Shown one piece after another: positions 42,279 to 51,966 of a stretch of DNA of 59,380 nucleotides. The stretch is taken from contig NZ_BAUA01000163.1 of assembly GCF_000710915.1 (NCBI RefSeq), positions 1-59,380 on the forward strand. The letters run 5' to 3'. Below the pieces are notes generated by a model that did not search any database, had not been told where the DNA came from, and saw nothing but the letters and a program-made list of their open reading frames with translations. The stretch comes from Nocardia brasiliensis IFM 10847 (lineage in GTDB: Bacteria > Actinomycetota > Actinomycetes > Mycobacteriales > Mycobacteriaceae). The position numbers and the translations under genes are program-made. Within the stretch, counting starts at the first letter, position 1, and each line of letters begins with the position of its first letter.

Positions 42279-42767
42279 GTGCCGTGCGATCTGATGCTCA
42301 TTGCCTACGACGGTTCCGAAAACGCCAAGCGCGCCATCGAATACGCGGGGCGATTCCTCAGCGCGGACAAAGCCATCGTGCTGACCGCGTGGGAGCCGAT
42401 GGTGCGCCAAGCCGCCCGCCTCTCCGGTCTGTCGGGGGTGATGCAGCCCGAATGGGTACCCGACGAGGAGGTCGAGGACGTCGCCTACGTCGACGCGCGC
42501 ACCATCAATACCGAAGGCGTGCGCCTGGCCAAGCTCGCCGGACTCAATGCCGAGGCACGCACCGCCGAATGTACGACGACCATCTGGAACGCCATCGTCG
42601 AATGCGCCGACGACCTCGATGTGGACATCATCGTCGCGGGCACCAGGGGCGCCACCGGCATCCGCGCGCTGATGCACAGCAGCGTGGCCGACGCGGTGCT
42701 CAAGCATTGTCACCGGCCGGTCCTCATGGTTCCGCCCGGCAAGGAGCCTGCGGCCAAATCCCGCTGA
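42279..42767 (+). CDS. universal stress protein family (UspA-like)
   Basis: A 162-residue protein with LIAYDGSENAKRAIEYAGRFLS at the N-terminus and VDIIVAGTRGATGIRALMHSSVADAVLKHCHRPVLMV near the C-terminus. The ATP-binding pattern GxxG-9x-G(S/T) is nearly complete, but the last Gly is Ser here, so nucleotide binding may be weak. A GTG start at 42279 follows AGGAGG at 6-base spacing. It is divergent from lpqI. Confidence 0.88.
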   Translation: MPCDLMLIAYDGSENAKRAIEYAGRFLSADKAIVLTAWEPMVRQAARLSGLSGVMQPEWVPDEEVEDVAYVDARTINTEGVRLAKLAGLNAEARTAECTTTIWNAIVECADDLDVDIIVAGTRGATGIRALMHSSVADAVLKHCHRPVLMVPPGKEPAAKSR

Positions 42768-42877
42768 CCTGCCCACGTGCGCGGAAGTCGCTGCGCGCAT
42801 GCGGGTCTGGGCTACGGCCGTGAATGCCGTCACGCGAGCCGTTGCGTCGGCCGGAGCGGGGTTAGGGTCGAAAGACT

Positions 42878-43972
42878 ATGGACGGATTCCTGCTTGCTCA
42901 GCCCGGCGGGGTGGTCCGGGCTACCGGTAGCCGGATCGCTTTCCGCGAACCCGAACGCGCGGTCGCCGCGTTGCGTGCGGGCAGCGCCGATCTGATCGTC
43001 GGTGCGTTGCCGTTCGATCCGCGCGAACCGGCCGCGCTGACCGTGCCGGAACAGGCCGAGCACACGGCGGGACCGTGGCGGCCCGCGGCGTTACCGGAGC
43101 TGCCCACGGTGCAGTTCCTCACCGAAATCCCCAGTGCCGCTGAACATATCGCGCGAGTGACGAAGTTGGTCGAGCAGCTCGGCGATCCCGCGCAGCCGTT
43201 GCGCAAGGTGGTCGCGGCCCGCTCTGTCCTCGCCGAGGCGGCATCGGCGCTGGACCCCGAAGTGGTCGCCGCGCATCTGCTCGCGCGCCATCCGCACGCG
43301 AACGTGTTCGCGGTGGATCTGAGCGCGGCCGGGCGAACGGGCGCGACGCTGGTCGGCGCGACCCCCGAAGTGCTGATCGAGCGCCGCGGCCCGACCGTCA
43401 CCCTGCATCCGCTGGCGGGCACCGTGCCTCGCCTGGCCGATCCGGACGCCGACGCCGCCCAGGCGCGCGATCTGCTGGCCAGCGGCAAGAACCGGGACGA
43501 GCACGCGTTCGTCATCGACTGGATCCGGGACCGGCTGGGCCCGGTCTGCGCGGAGTTGGCCATTCCCGACGGCCCGGAACTGGTCAGCACCCACGAGGTC
43601 TGGCACCTCGCCACGCCGATCACCGGCACGCTGCGCGATCCCGCGACCACCGCGCTCGAGCTGGCCCTGCTGCTGCATCCGACGCCGGCCCTCTGCGGCA
43701 CCCCGACCGACCTGGCGCTGGCGACCATCGCCGACCTCGAAGAGGACCGTGGTTTCTACGGCGGCGCGGTCGGCTGGTGCGACGCGCACGGCGACGGCTC
43801 CTGGGTGGTGGCGATCCGCTGCGCGGAGCTGTCCGCGGACGGCCGCACCGTGCACGCCTACGCGGGCGGCGGCATCGTCGCCGCCTCGGACCCCAAGGCC
43901 GAACTAGACGAGACCACCGCCAAACTCCGCACTCTGCTCGGCAGCCTGCACTGCGCGATCCCCGCCCACTGA
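42878..43972 (+). CDS. isochorismate synthase
   Basis: A 364-residue chorismate-utilising enzyme of the MenF/EntC/DhbC family. HPLAGTVPR, SGKNRDEHAFVIDW, THEVWHLATPITG, LHPTPALCGTP and IADLEEDRGFYGGAVGW follow in the correct order of the family's active-site blocks. It isomerises chorismate to isochorismate for menaquinone or salicylate-type siderophores; no partner gene for either pathway is adjacent. The length is that of the shorter EntC-like form. Confidence 0.9.
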   Translation: MDGFLLAQPGGVVRATGSRIAFREPERAVAALRAGSADLIVGALPFDPREPAALTVPEQAEHTAGPWRPAALPELPTVQFLTEIPSAAEHIARVTKLVEQLGDPAQPLRKVVAARSVLAEAASALDPEVVAAHLLARHPHANVFAVDLSAAGRTGATLVGATPEVLIERRGPTVTLHPLAGTVPRLADPDADAAQARDLLASGKNRDEHAFVIDWIRDRLGPVCAELAIPDGPELVSTHEVWHLATPITGTLRDPATTALELALLLHPTPALCGTPTDLALATIADLEEDRGFYGGAVGWCDAHGDGSWVVAIRCAELSADGRTVHAYAGGGIVAASDPKAELDETTAKLRTLLGSLHCAIPAH

Positions 43973-44106
43973 CCACCGACCGGGGCCGCACACGGCGATG
44001 CCCATCGACTATCACCGAGGAATCGGCGGGCTGAACGCACCGAATCGGCGAGCGGGCTGCTAGGTTGACCGGGAATGTGCCTGCATCGATGTATTGGAGT
44101 GCCGCA

Positions 44107-44277
44107 ATGAAGTTTGCTGTTCCTGGTGTTGCGAGTGCTGTCGGCGGCGCCGTGCTCGGTGTGATCGCGGTGCTCCTCGTGACCGTTGCGGTGCAGCAGA
44201 ACACGCGTCCGGACATCGACCGCAGTGGCGACAAGGATTCGTCGCTGCTGAACAACGTCGAGTACGGCAGTCGCTGA
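44107..44277 (+). CDS. DUF2613 small membrane protein
   Basis: A 56-residue protein with one N-terminal hydrophobic segment (VPGVASAVGGAVLGVIAVLLVTVAV) and a short polar tail (DIDRSGDKDSSLLNNVEYGSR). In mycobacteria a DUF2613 protein always sits directly before aftD, as here. GGAG is 6 bases upstream of the ATG. Its last bases form the CTGA junction with the next gene, so translation is likely coupled. Its role beside the arabinosyltransferase is not known. Confidence 0.85.
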   Translation: MKFAVPGVASAVGGAVLGVIAVLLVTVAVQQNTRPDIDRSGDKDSSLLNNVEYGSR

Positions 44278-47200
44278 CCTCGGCCCTAACCGCCGACTCG
44301 CTCGCACCGGCCGCGGCGTCGCGGCGGCACAGCACTGCGCCGCTGGGTAGACTCTGGTTCGCCGGAACCGTTCTCGCCGCGTTTCTGCTGACCTTTCTGC
44401 AGGCTCCCGGGCGCACGGTCGCGGACACCAAATACGACCTGGCGCAGAACCCGCTGGGTTTCCTCGAACGCGCCGGCCATCTGTGGAGCAGCCAGGCTCC
44501 GATGGGCCAGGTGCAGAACCAGGCCTACGGGTATTTCTTCCCGCACGGCGCCTTCTTCTCGGCCGGGCATGTGCTCGGCGTGCCCGCCTGGGTGACCCAG
44601 CGGATCTGGTGGGCGCTGCTGCTGCTCGCCGGATTCTGGGGCATCGTCCGGCTGTGCGAGACCCTCGGCATCGGCACCCGCGGCTCCCGGATCGTCGCGG
44701 CGATCGCCTTCGCGCTCTCGCCGCGCGTGCTCACGACGCTGGGCTCGATCTCGTCCGAAACTCTGCCGATGATGCTGGCCCCGTGGGTCCTGCTCGCGCC
44801 GGCCGCGCTCGGGCTCCGCGGTCGCGCCCGGCGGCGCGGCGGGGCCGACTCCCCCGCGGGCAGCGCGCTCGCGCTGGCCCTGATGGGGTCGGTCAACGCG
44901 GTCGCGACGGTCGCCGCGTTCCTGCCCGCCCTGCTCTGGTGGGGTTCCTACCGGCCGAATCGCGCATGGTGGCGGTTCACCCGAGCCTGGGTGCCGCTGC
45001 TGGTGCTCGCCACGTTCTGGTGGGCGGTGCCGTTGCTACTGCTGGGCAAGGTGAGCCCGCCGTTCCTGGACTACATCGAATCCTCCGGCGTGACAACGCA
45101 ATGGGCCTCGCTCGCCGAGGTATTGCGCGGCACGGACAGCTGGACGCCGTTCGTCTCGCCGGAACGCATCGCGGGCGCGGTACTGGTGACCCAGCCCGCC
45201 GCGGTGCTGGCCACCGGACTGCTCGCCGCGGCGGGCATGGCCGGGCTGGCGCTGCGGTCCATGCCGTACCGGGGACGGCTCGCGCTCATCCTCTGCGTCG
45301 GCCTGGTCGGTATCTGCGCGGGATACGTCGGCGAGCTGGGCGGACCGTTCGCCGAATCGGTACGGCTGTTCCTGGACTCCGGCGGCGCGCCGCTGCGCAA
45401 CGTGCACAAACTCGAGCCGCTGATCCGAATTCCCTTGGTACTCGGCCTCGCCCAGCTGCTGGCCCGGGTGCCGCTGCCTGCCTCGGTGCCGATGCCGGTG
45501 TGGCGCAGCGCGTTCGCCCATCCCGAGCGGGACCGGGTGGTCGCCGTCGCCGCCCTGGTGCTGACCGCGCTGACCCTGGCCACATCGCTGGCCTGGACCG
45601 GCCGGCTGGCCCCGCGCGGCGCCTACGACCGGGTGCCCGCGTACTGGGAACAGACCGCGCGGTGGTTGCACGACCACGCCGCCGACACCCGCGCCCTGGT
45701 GGTGCCCGGCGCACCGTTCGGCAGCCAGGTCTGGGGGTTGACCCGGGACGAACCGTTGCAGGCCTTGGCGAGCACGCCGTGGGCGGTCCGGGACTCGGTG
45801 CCACTGAACCCGCCGGGCACGATCCGCGCGATGGATTCGGTGCAGCGGCTGATCGCCGACGGCAGGCCGTCCACCGGCCTGGCCCGCACACTGGCCGGGC
45901 AGGGCATCGGAATCCTGGTGCTGCGCAACGACCTCGACGCCGAGACCGCGCGCTCCACCCGGCCGATGCTGGCGCATCGGGCGATCGAGGGTTCGCCGGG
46001 TTTGACCAAGGTCGCCGAATTCGGCGCGCCGATCGAATCTGCGGTCATCGCCGAAGATCTGGTCGCCGACGGTGATCTGCGGCCCGCTTACCCCGCTGTC
46101 GAGATCTATCGCGTGGGTGCTCCGGCACCGGGCGCGCCTGCCGAGGTGCGCAGCGGAATCGGTGCGCCGCAATCGTTCCCGGGCGCGTACACGGTGCCGC
46201 TCGCCACGATGCGCGTCGTGCAAGGCGGGCCCGAGGTGCTCGAGCGTCTGCGCCGCGACCCCGACACGACCAATGCCCCCGCCTTGCTCGCTGCCGATGC
46301 GGTGCGGGCGGGGCTGCCGATCGGACCGCTGACCGTCACCGACACCCCGATGGATCGCGAGGCCGACTTCGGCCGGGTGGACAACCACAATTCGGCGCTG
46401 CGCGCGCCCGGCGACGCCCGCCGCACGCACAACCTGGTGCCCGACTACCCGGTCGACGGTGCCGAACCGGTGCGCGGGGAATGGTCGGGGGCGACCGTCA
46501 CGGCGTCCAGCTCCGCCGCCGACGCCACCCAACTCGGCGGTGCCGCGCCCGGCAGCTCGACCGCGGCCGCCGTCGACGGCGATCCGGCCACCGCCTGGAT
46601 CAGCAACGGCACCGAACACGCACTGGGACAATGGCTCCGGCTCGAGCTGGACCAGCCGGTCAAGGCCGGGCAGCTGACCTTCAGCACCAGCGCGGCCGCC
46701 ATCGGCGACCCGGTGAAATGGGTGGAGGTACGCACGGCGAACGGCACCGTGACGACCAGGATTCCCGAACCCGCTACGCCGGTGTCGGTTTCGCTGCCCG
46801 CGGGCAAGACCGCCTGGGTCACCATCACCGCCGTCCGCACCGAAACCGGCAAGCGCGGCGGGCAGTTCGGCATCAGCGAGCTGACGCTGGACGACTACTC
46901 CGTGCGCGACCAGCCGGTCCGCGTCGATATCCGGCACCGGACAGTGCTGCCGCCGACGCAGCCCGGCGCTCAGGTGCGCGGCTGGGACCTCGGGCAGGAA
47001 TTCCCCGGTCGCAGTGGCTGTTTCGATTCGCCGAATCGGGTGCGCTGCAGCAAGGGGCTGGCCTTGGCGCCGGAGGAACCCGGTACGTTCCAGCGCTTTC
47101 TCTCGGTGCCGGAGCCGATGTCGGTGACACCCGAGCTGACCGTCCGCACTCGGCAGGGTCCGGCGCTGGAGGCGCTGCTCACCGACCCCGGCCGCCCGGT

Positions 47201-48665
47201 CGCCCGCGGCCAGGCCGACGTGGGGGACCTGCGCGGAGCCGCGTTCGCGGCGACGGACGGCGATCCGCGGACCAGCTGGACCGCGCCGGAGGACTCGGTG
47301 CGCGCGCTGACCGGCCCGAAACCCACACTGACACTCGAACTTCCCGAGCCCGCGCTGGTGACGGGCCTCGACCTGACGCCGCCGCTGGGCGGGCTCCCGG
47401 CCACCCCCACCGCCGTGGTGGTGAACCTGGGCGACGGACCGCAGGTGCGGGAACTGGAAGCGGGCGACCCCGGCACCCCGCGCCGGATCTCGTTGCATCC
47501 CACCGTGACCGATCGCATCGAACTCAGTCTGCAGTCCTGGCGGCCGGTGCTCGACCAGACCGCCCTCGGCTTCGTGCTCTCGCAACCGCCCGGGCTGGCC
47601 GAGGTCGAGGTGCTCGGCCCCGGCTACCCCGCCCCCGCACCGCTGGACCGCGAGATCACCGTCCCCTGCGCGCTCGGACCGACGATCACCGTCGACGGGC
47701 AGATCCGGCACACCTCGGTCACCGCCACCGCCGACGAGCTGCGCTCCGGCGCACCGGTTCCCGCGCGGGTATGCGCGCAGGACGCTGCGCCGCAGACTGA
47801 TTCCGACGCACTCGGGCTGGCGGCGGGCCGGGCAGAGGTCACCGTCGGCCCGACCGATCTGTTCTTCGTCGACCGGCTTCGCCTGGACCGTACCGATTTC
47901 ACGGCCCCGGCCCCGACGGACCAGGGCACCCGCGTGCTGGTATTGCCGTTGAGCACGAACATCGGCTGGCAGGCGGAAACGGCCGACGGGCGTGCGCTGG
48001 AACCCGTGGTCGTCGACGGCTGGCAGCAGGCCTGGCTGCTCCCGGCCGATGCGCGCGGACCCGTCACAGTGTCGTTCCCGATCGACCGCTGGTATCGCCT
48101 CGGAATCTTCGGCGGACTCCTGCTCTTGCTCCCGCTGTTCTTCCTCGCGATTCCGTGGCGGGTGCGGACTGCGAAAAACGCTGCCGCTAAGCGGGATACC
48201 ACGGCCACCGAGACACCGAATACCGGTGCCCACGTCCCGGACTCCACGACCCACACAGCGGCCACTCCGAATGCCGATGCCGACCTGTCGGCCACCGCGC
48301 GCGACGCCGCCTCGACATCGAAAGCCGGTGCCGGCGAACCGGATACCGTGCCGCGCACGTGGGGTACCCGCTGGCTCGGGGCGCTCGGGCTCGCCGCGGC
48401 CGCGACGGTGATCGCGGGCCCGGTCGCGACCCTGCTCACCGCAGGCACACTCGCGGCTGTTCGTTTCCGTCCGCAGTATGCGGGGCGTGCCCTGGTCCTC
48501 GTCGCGGGCGTCGGCACCGTGCTGTCGGCGGCGGTGCTGTCCACCGGGCCGTGGCGCTCGGGTGACGGCTATCTCGGCGGTTCGCTCTGGGCGCAGTTGC
48601 CCGCGCTGCTCGCCGTGGTCGCCGTCGGAGTCGCGGCGCTGCCGCCCGCACGTCGGAAGAACTGA
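44274..48665 (+). CDS. aftD: alpha-(1->3)-arabinofuranosyltransferase AftD
   Basis: A very large membrane glycosyltransferase (1463 residues, near the 1400 of mycobacterial AftD). The N-terminal half is the multi-helix GT-C region, with LTFLQAPGRTVADTKYDLAQNPLGFL and QNQAYGYFFPHGAFF. Two F5/8 C-type carbohydrate-binding-like domains lie around residues 742-805 and 979-1025. The C-terminus has further helices. AftD adds arabinose to the arabinan of arabinogalactan or lipoarabinomannan from decaprenyl-phosphoarabinose. No ATG, GTG or TTG exists in frame between the DUF2613 stop and the first conserved block, so the CTG at 44274 overlapping that stop is chosen. A TTG at 44094 is unlikely because it lies in the DUF2613 ribosome-binding site. 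Confidence 0.9.
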   Translation: MTSALTADSLAPAAASRRHSTAPLGRLWFAGTVLAAFLLTFLQAPGRTVADTKYDLAQNPLGFLERAGHLWSSQAPMGQVQNQAYGYFFPHGAFFSAGHVLGVPAWVTQRIWWALLLLAGFWGIVRLCETLGIGTRGSRIVAAIAFALSPRVLTTLGSISSETLPMMLAPWVLLAPAALGLRGRARRRGGADSPAGSALALALMGSVNAVATVAAFLPALLWWGSYRPNRAWWRFTRAWVPLLVLATFWWAVPLLLLGKVSPPFLDYIESSGVTTQWASLAEVLRGTDSWTPFVSPERIAGAVLVTQPAAVLATGLLAAAGMAGLALRSMPYRGRLALILCVGLVGICAGYVGELGGPFAESVRLFLDSGGAPLRNVHKLEPLIRIPLVLGLAQLLARVPLPASVPMPVWRSAFAHPERDRVVAVAALVLTALTLATSLAWTGRLAPRGAYDRVPAYWEQTARWLHDHAADTRALVVPGAPFGSQVWGLTRDEPLQALASTPWAVRDSVPLNPPGTIRAMDSVQRLIADGRPSTGLARTLAGQGIGILVLRNDLDAETARSTRPMLAHRAIEGSPGLTKVAEFGAPIESAVIAEDLVADGDLRPAYPAVEIYRVGAPAPGAPAEVRSGIGAPQSFPGAYTVPLATMRVVQGGPEVLERLRRDPDTTNAPALLAADAVRAGLPIGPLTVTDTPMDREADFGRVDNHNSALRAPGDARRTHNLVPDYPVDGAEPVRGEWSGATVTASSSAADATQLGGAAPGSSTAAAVDGDPATAWISNGTEHALGQWLRLELDQPVKAGQLTFSTSAAAIGDPVKWVEVRTANGTVTTRIPEPATPVSVSLPAGKTAWVTITAVRTETGKRGGQFGISELTLDDYSVRDQPVRVDIRHRTVLPPTQPGAQVRGWDLGQEFPGRSGCFDSPNRVRCSKGLALAPEEPGTFQRFLSVPEPMSVTPELTVRTRQGPALEALLTDPGRPVARGQADVGDLRGAAFAATDGDPRTSWTAPEDSVRALTGPKPTLTLELPEPALVTGLDLTPPLGGLPATPTAVVVNLGDGPQVRELEAGDPGTPRRISLHPTVTDRIELSLQSWRPVLDQTALGFVLSQPPGLAEVEVLGPGYPAPAPLDREITVPCALGPTITVDGQIRHTSVTATADELRSGAPVPARVCAQDAAPQTDSDALGLAAGRAEVTVGPTDLFFVDRLRLDRTDFTAPAPTDQGTRVLVLPLSTNIGWQAETADGRALEPVVVDGWQQAWLLPADARGPVTVSFPIDRWYRLGIFGGLLLLLPLFFLAIPWRVRTAKNAAAKRDTTATETPNTGAHVPDSTTHTAATPNADADLSATARDAASTSKAGAGEPDTVPRTWGTRWLGALGLAAAATVIAGPVATLLTAGTLAAVRFRPQYAGRALVLVAGVGTVLSAAVLSTGPWRSGDGYLGGSLWAQLPALLAVVAVGVAALPPARRKN

Positions 48666-48724
48666 CCGGCCGGGTATCGATTCAGGCTGCGGCGCAACGG
48701 ACCTCGTTGCTAATGTGGCCCGGC

Positions 48725-49225
48725 GTGGACACCTGTGCAGAATGTGGTTTCGAGTACGACCTGACCCGCGCGACCGACGTGGCGTCGCTGGCCACCGAGC
48801 ACGCCGTCGAATATGCCGACCTGCTCCTCACCGATTCGCCGAAACTACGGCAGCGTCCAGCGCCCGAGGTCTGGTCACCGCTCGAATACGCCTGCCACAT
48901 GCGCGATGTGCTCTTCGTGCAACGCGAACGCGCGCTCGCCGCCCGCCGCTGGGAAACCCCGGAGGCGACGCCGATGGGCCGCGACGAACGCGTCGAGCAC
49001 GACGGCTACGCGGATCAGCGTCCGACGGATGTCGGCAGGCAGCTCCGCGATGCCGCGCAGCTGTTCGCCAATGTGCTGGACCGATTGAAGGACGAGGACT
49101 GGGAGCGCACCCTGATCTACAGCTTCCCGGAGCGCCAAGAACGGTCGGTGCGCTGGCTCGCGCTGCACACCCTGCACGAATTGCGCCATCACCTGCGCGA
49201 CATGCACCTGCAGCTGGACAGCTGA
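48725..49225 (+). CDS. DinB-superfamily protein
   Basis: A 166-residue protein with a Cys pair near the start (DTCAECGFEYDLT) and the DinB-like four-helix layout. YACHMRDVLFVQRERAL and LALHTLHELRHHLRDMH supply His residues in positions used for metal binding in the family. DinB-like enzymes are metal-dependent thiol transferases. The GTG at 48725 is used, though the ATG at 48713 is possible. It follows aftD by 59 bases and converges with the acyltransferase gene. Confidence 0.8.
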   Translation: MDTCAECGFEYDLTRATDVASLATEHAVEYADLLLTDSPKLRQRPAPEVWSPLEYACHMRDVLFVQRERALAARRWETPEATPMGRDERVEHDGYADQRPTDVGRQLRDAAQLFANVLDRLKDEDWERTLIYSFPERQERSVRWLALHTLHELRHHLRDMHLQLDS

Positions 49226-49262
49226 CGCGCTGCTGGACAGCTGCCGCGCAAGGCAATCCGGC

Positions 49263-50471
49263 TCACGGAGCGGCGAGGCGGTCCGCTTCCTCGGGTTCGC
49301 GCGGCGGCTTCGGCCGGTCCCAGCGCCGCATCCACTGCCGCACCGGCTCCTCGATCAACGCATAGCTGGCCGCGGCCACGGGCAGGGTCAGCGCGATGGT
49401 GAGCACGAGGACGTAGCCGAAATCGCCGGCGAACGGCAGGATCCCGAAGACCGGGAAGACCACCGAGAGCACCGCGAGATGCCAGATGAAGATGCCATAG
49501 GACCAGCGACCGACGGTCGCGGCCACCCGCGACTCCAGCCACCGGTGCGACCGGCCCGGTGCACCGAGGACCAGCGGGGCGAGCAGGGTGAAGCCGATGA
49601 TCGCGCCGAGACCCATCTTCGCCGCGTACTGCCACGGCTGCGCGTGCGTCAGTCCGGCGGGGCCCGCGACATCGGTCGCCGAGACGCCGAATGCGACCGC
49701 CGCGACCACCCACATCAGCGGCTGGCTCCCTGCCAAACGCCAACCCTTGGATAGCCGTTCGCTATGAAGTGACAGTTCGGCCAGCACCATTCCCATCGCG
49801 AACCACGGTAGATATGCGGGCAGCCAATTATCGGAATGGATGGCGTCGGGGGTCGGCACCGGAATGAAGTTCCAGCCCAGGCACACCGCCGCGAATACGA
49901 GCAGCACCCGAACCCGGTACCGAGCGGCGTTCCCGCGCAACCACACCAGGGCGAACGCGAGCAACGGCAGCACCAGATAGAAGGCCACCTCCACCGAGAG
50001 GCTCCACATCTGGGTCAGCCCGTCGGTGAGCGTCAACGGCACGAATACTTGCAGCAGCGCCACATTCGACACCCACACGCGCAGGCCCGCCGTCCCGGCC
50101 GCACCGGGCAGCAGCACCAGCACCGCGATCACCACCACCCAGTACGCGGGCAGAATCCGTGCGGCGCGATGCCGGAGGTAGTAGCCGACCGACGGGGCCG
50201 GTCCCAGCCCGCGCGCCGCCGTCGCGTGCGGACGCCACAGCAGGAAACCGGAGAGGGCGAAGAACACCGCGACCGCCATGTCGAACCGTCCCCACACCCG
50301 TCCGAGCACGGGGGTATTGGCCGCACCGGTCTGAAAAGCCACGTGCGTCAACAACACTCCGAGCGCCGCCAGTCCGCGCATGCCTTCCAGTGCGGGCAGA
50401 AACGCGCGCGCGGGGACGGATTCGGCGGCCGCGGGAACGGTCGCGTCGGCGGTGGGCAGCGTTGCGGTCAT
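49263..50471 (-). CDS. acyltransferase-3 family protein, TmaT-like
   Basis: A 402-residue integral membrane acyltransferase. It has about ten hydrophobic helices and the family start LPALEGMRGLAALGVLLTHVAFQTG, with the His of the conserved R-x10-H arrangement, and FALSGFLLWRPH. It is placed next to DUF3068, a polytopic membrane protein, GT4 and methyltransferase genes in the order of the mycobacterial cluster. Its Rv0228/NCgl2759 counterpart (TmaT) acetylates trehalose monomycolate, helping its export. That function is transferred by synteny and family, so it is likely but not proven here. Confidence 0.82.
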   Translation of the reverse strand: MTATLPTADATVPAAAESVPARAFLPALEGMRGLAALGVLLTHVAFQTGAANTPVLGRVWGRFDMAVAVFFALSGFLLWRPHATAARGLGPAPSVGYYLRHRAARILPAYWVVVIAVLVLLPGAAGTAGLRVWVSNVALLQVFVPLTLTDGLTQMWSLSVEVAFYLVLPLLAFALVWLRGNAARYRVRVLLVFAAVCLGWNFIPVPTPDAIHSDNWLPAYLPWFAMGMVLAELSLHSERLSKGWRLAGSQPLMWVVAAVAFGVSATDVAGPAGLTHAQPWQYAAKMGLGAIIGFTLLAPLVLGAPGRSHRWLESRVAATVGRWSYGIFIWHLAVLSVVFPVFGILPFAGDFGYVLVLTIALTLPVAAASYALIEEPVRQWMRRWDRPKPPREPEEADRLAAP

Positions 50472-50677
50472 CGGGCTCCAGTCTGCCTTGCCGATTTTCA
50501 GGTGATAACTCGACGTTTCACATTTCGCGCTAAACTCGGGCGATTTCTCGGCCGTTTCCGGCCTCGACGCCGCATGGTACGACATCGGACTGTTAGTGTC
50601 GGGGCTCACGAGTGCCACGGGGGTTGAACCCGGGGCATTCGCCGGAACGACCCTGTTCTACGACGAGGAGAGTTTGC

Positions 50678-51823
50678 ATGGCACTGAGTGCCGGAACCAG
50701 AAGGACGGTGGCCTGCCTGCTCGTGGGTCTCGGCGCGTTGCTGATCGTCGCCGCGCTGATGATCCCGACATACACCGTCGGCAAACTGGCGAAGACTCCT
50801 CTCGATCTCGAGATCACCACGATCGCGACCAACCAACCCGGTGAAGAGAGTCTCGTGCTGGACTCCAAGTCGCTCACCGGCGACGGCGTCGCGAAGATCG
50901 ACAAGGACGTCAACCTGGTCTCGCAGCGCTTCCTCACCGTCGAAGAGCCCTCCGACGCCTCCGAGATGACGGTGCAGGCGGGTTCGACGTTGCGGCGCAC
51001 CGACAAGCAGGGCGACACCGGCCTGCTGACCGCGACCATCGACCGCGTCACCATCGACCGCAAGACCGGCGAGCCGGTCGACAAGGAGCCGAACGGCTCG
51101 ATCGCGGTCACGGTGAACAAGGAGATGCAGTCGGTCGCCGACCCGGTGCAGCACACCGGCCTGCAGTACCGCTTCCCGATCGGTACCGAGAAGAAGACCT
51201 ACCCGTACTTCGATCTCAACGTGCGCAAGACCTACGACATCAACTTCGTCGAGGAAACCGAGATCAACAGCCTGAAGGTCTACCACTTCCAGCAGACCAT
51301 CCCGGCGACCAACCTCTACGACGTGGTGCCCGCACCGACCAACAAGCTGACCTTCCCGGCCGCCAAGTGGGGCGTCGAGGGCGAGGGTGACGTCACCATG
51401 GCCCGCTGGTACAGCAACACCCGCGACGTGTGGGTCGAGCCGCAGACCGGCACCGTGATCAAGGGCGGCGAGCAGCTGCACCTGTTCTACGCCCGCTCCG
51501 GCGACAAGCCCGAGGTCAGCGCACTGAAGTCGCATATCGTCTTCAACGAGAACACCATCGAGTCGCAGATCGCGGTGGCCAAGGAGAACATCGACAAGCT
51601 GTCGCTGTACGGCCGGATCATGCCGATCATCCTCGGGGTGCTCGGCGTGATCGCGCTGATCGTGGGCGTGATCCTCGGCGTGCGCGGCGGCTCCGCAGCC
51701 GCCCCGGCGGGTAGCGGCGGGCCGTTGAACCGGCGCTCCGGTGGTTCGGCCGCGGCCGGTGGGACGCGGCCCGTGGACAACGATCCGCCGACCGAACAGA
51801 TCAAGATCACGAAACAACCGTGA
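50678..51823 (+). CDS. DUF3068 membrane-anchored protein
   Basis: A 381-residue protein. It has a hydrophobic N-terminal helix (VACLLVGLGALLIVAALMIP), a long outer beta-rich DUF3068 domain with many polar residues, then a C-terminal helix (IMPIILGVLGVIALIVGVILGV) and a Gly/Ala/Pro-rich cytoplasmic tail. Members (Rv0227c, NCgl2760, MSMEG_0317) are needed for lipomannan maturation and lipoarabinomannan synthesis. GAGGAG precedes the ATG. It is divergent from the TmaT-like gene and ends in a clear terminator. Confidence 0.9.
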   Translation: MALSAGTRRTVACLLVGLGALLIVAALMIPTYTVGKLAKTPLDLEITTIATNQPGEESLVLDSKSLTGDGVAKIDKDVNLVSQRFLTVEEPSDASEMTVQAGSTLRRTDKQGDTGLLTATIDRVTIDRKTGEPVDKEPNGSIAVTVNKEMQSVADPVQHTGLQYRFPIGTEKKTYPYFDLNVRKTYDINFVEETEINSLKVYHFQQTIPATNLYDVVPAPTNKLTFPAAKWGVEGEGDVTMARWYSNTRDVWVEPQTGTVIKGGEQLHLFYARSGDKPEVSALKSHIVFNENTIESQIAVAKENIDKLSLYGRIMPIILGVLGVIALIVGVILGVRGGSAAAPAGSGGPLNRRSGGSAAAGGTRPVDNDPPTEQIKITKQP

Positions 51824-51838
51824 TGTAGCACCGTGATT

Positions 51839-51872
51839 CGGCCCCCGGTCCTCGACCGGGGGCCGTTTCTTT
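51839..51872 (+). terminator. intrinsic terminator downstream of DUF3068 gene
   Basis: A perfect 12-bp GC-rich stem (51839-51850 with 51854-51865) closes a CTC loop. It is followed by the T-rich run TTTCTTT, so it has both parts of an intrinsic terminator. Confidence 0.9.
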
Positions 51873-51966
51873 GTCCGCTGCCGAGCTGAATTCGGCGGAC
51901 GGCTCGGCATGCGGTGTGCCGCGGGTCCGGTATGGAGCCCGCGGCACAGCCGGTGCGGTGCATCGG

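Noticed and set aside
45036..48254. Long open frame on the minus strand opposite aftD
   Set aside because: It is the shadow of a high-GC gene: composition is Arg/Gly/His-rich, with no domain and no ribosome-binding site, and the plus strand encodes AftD.
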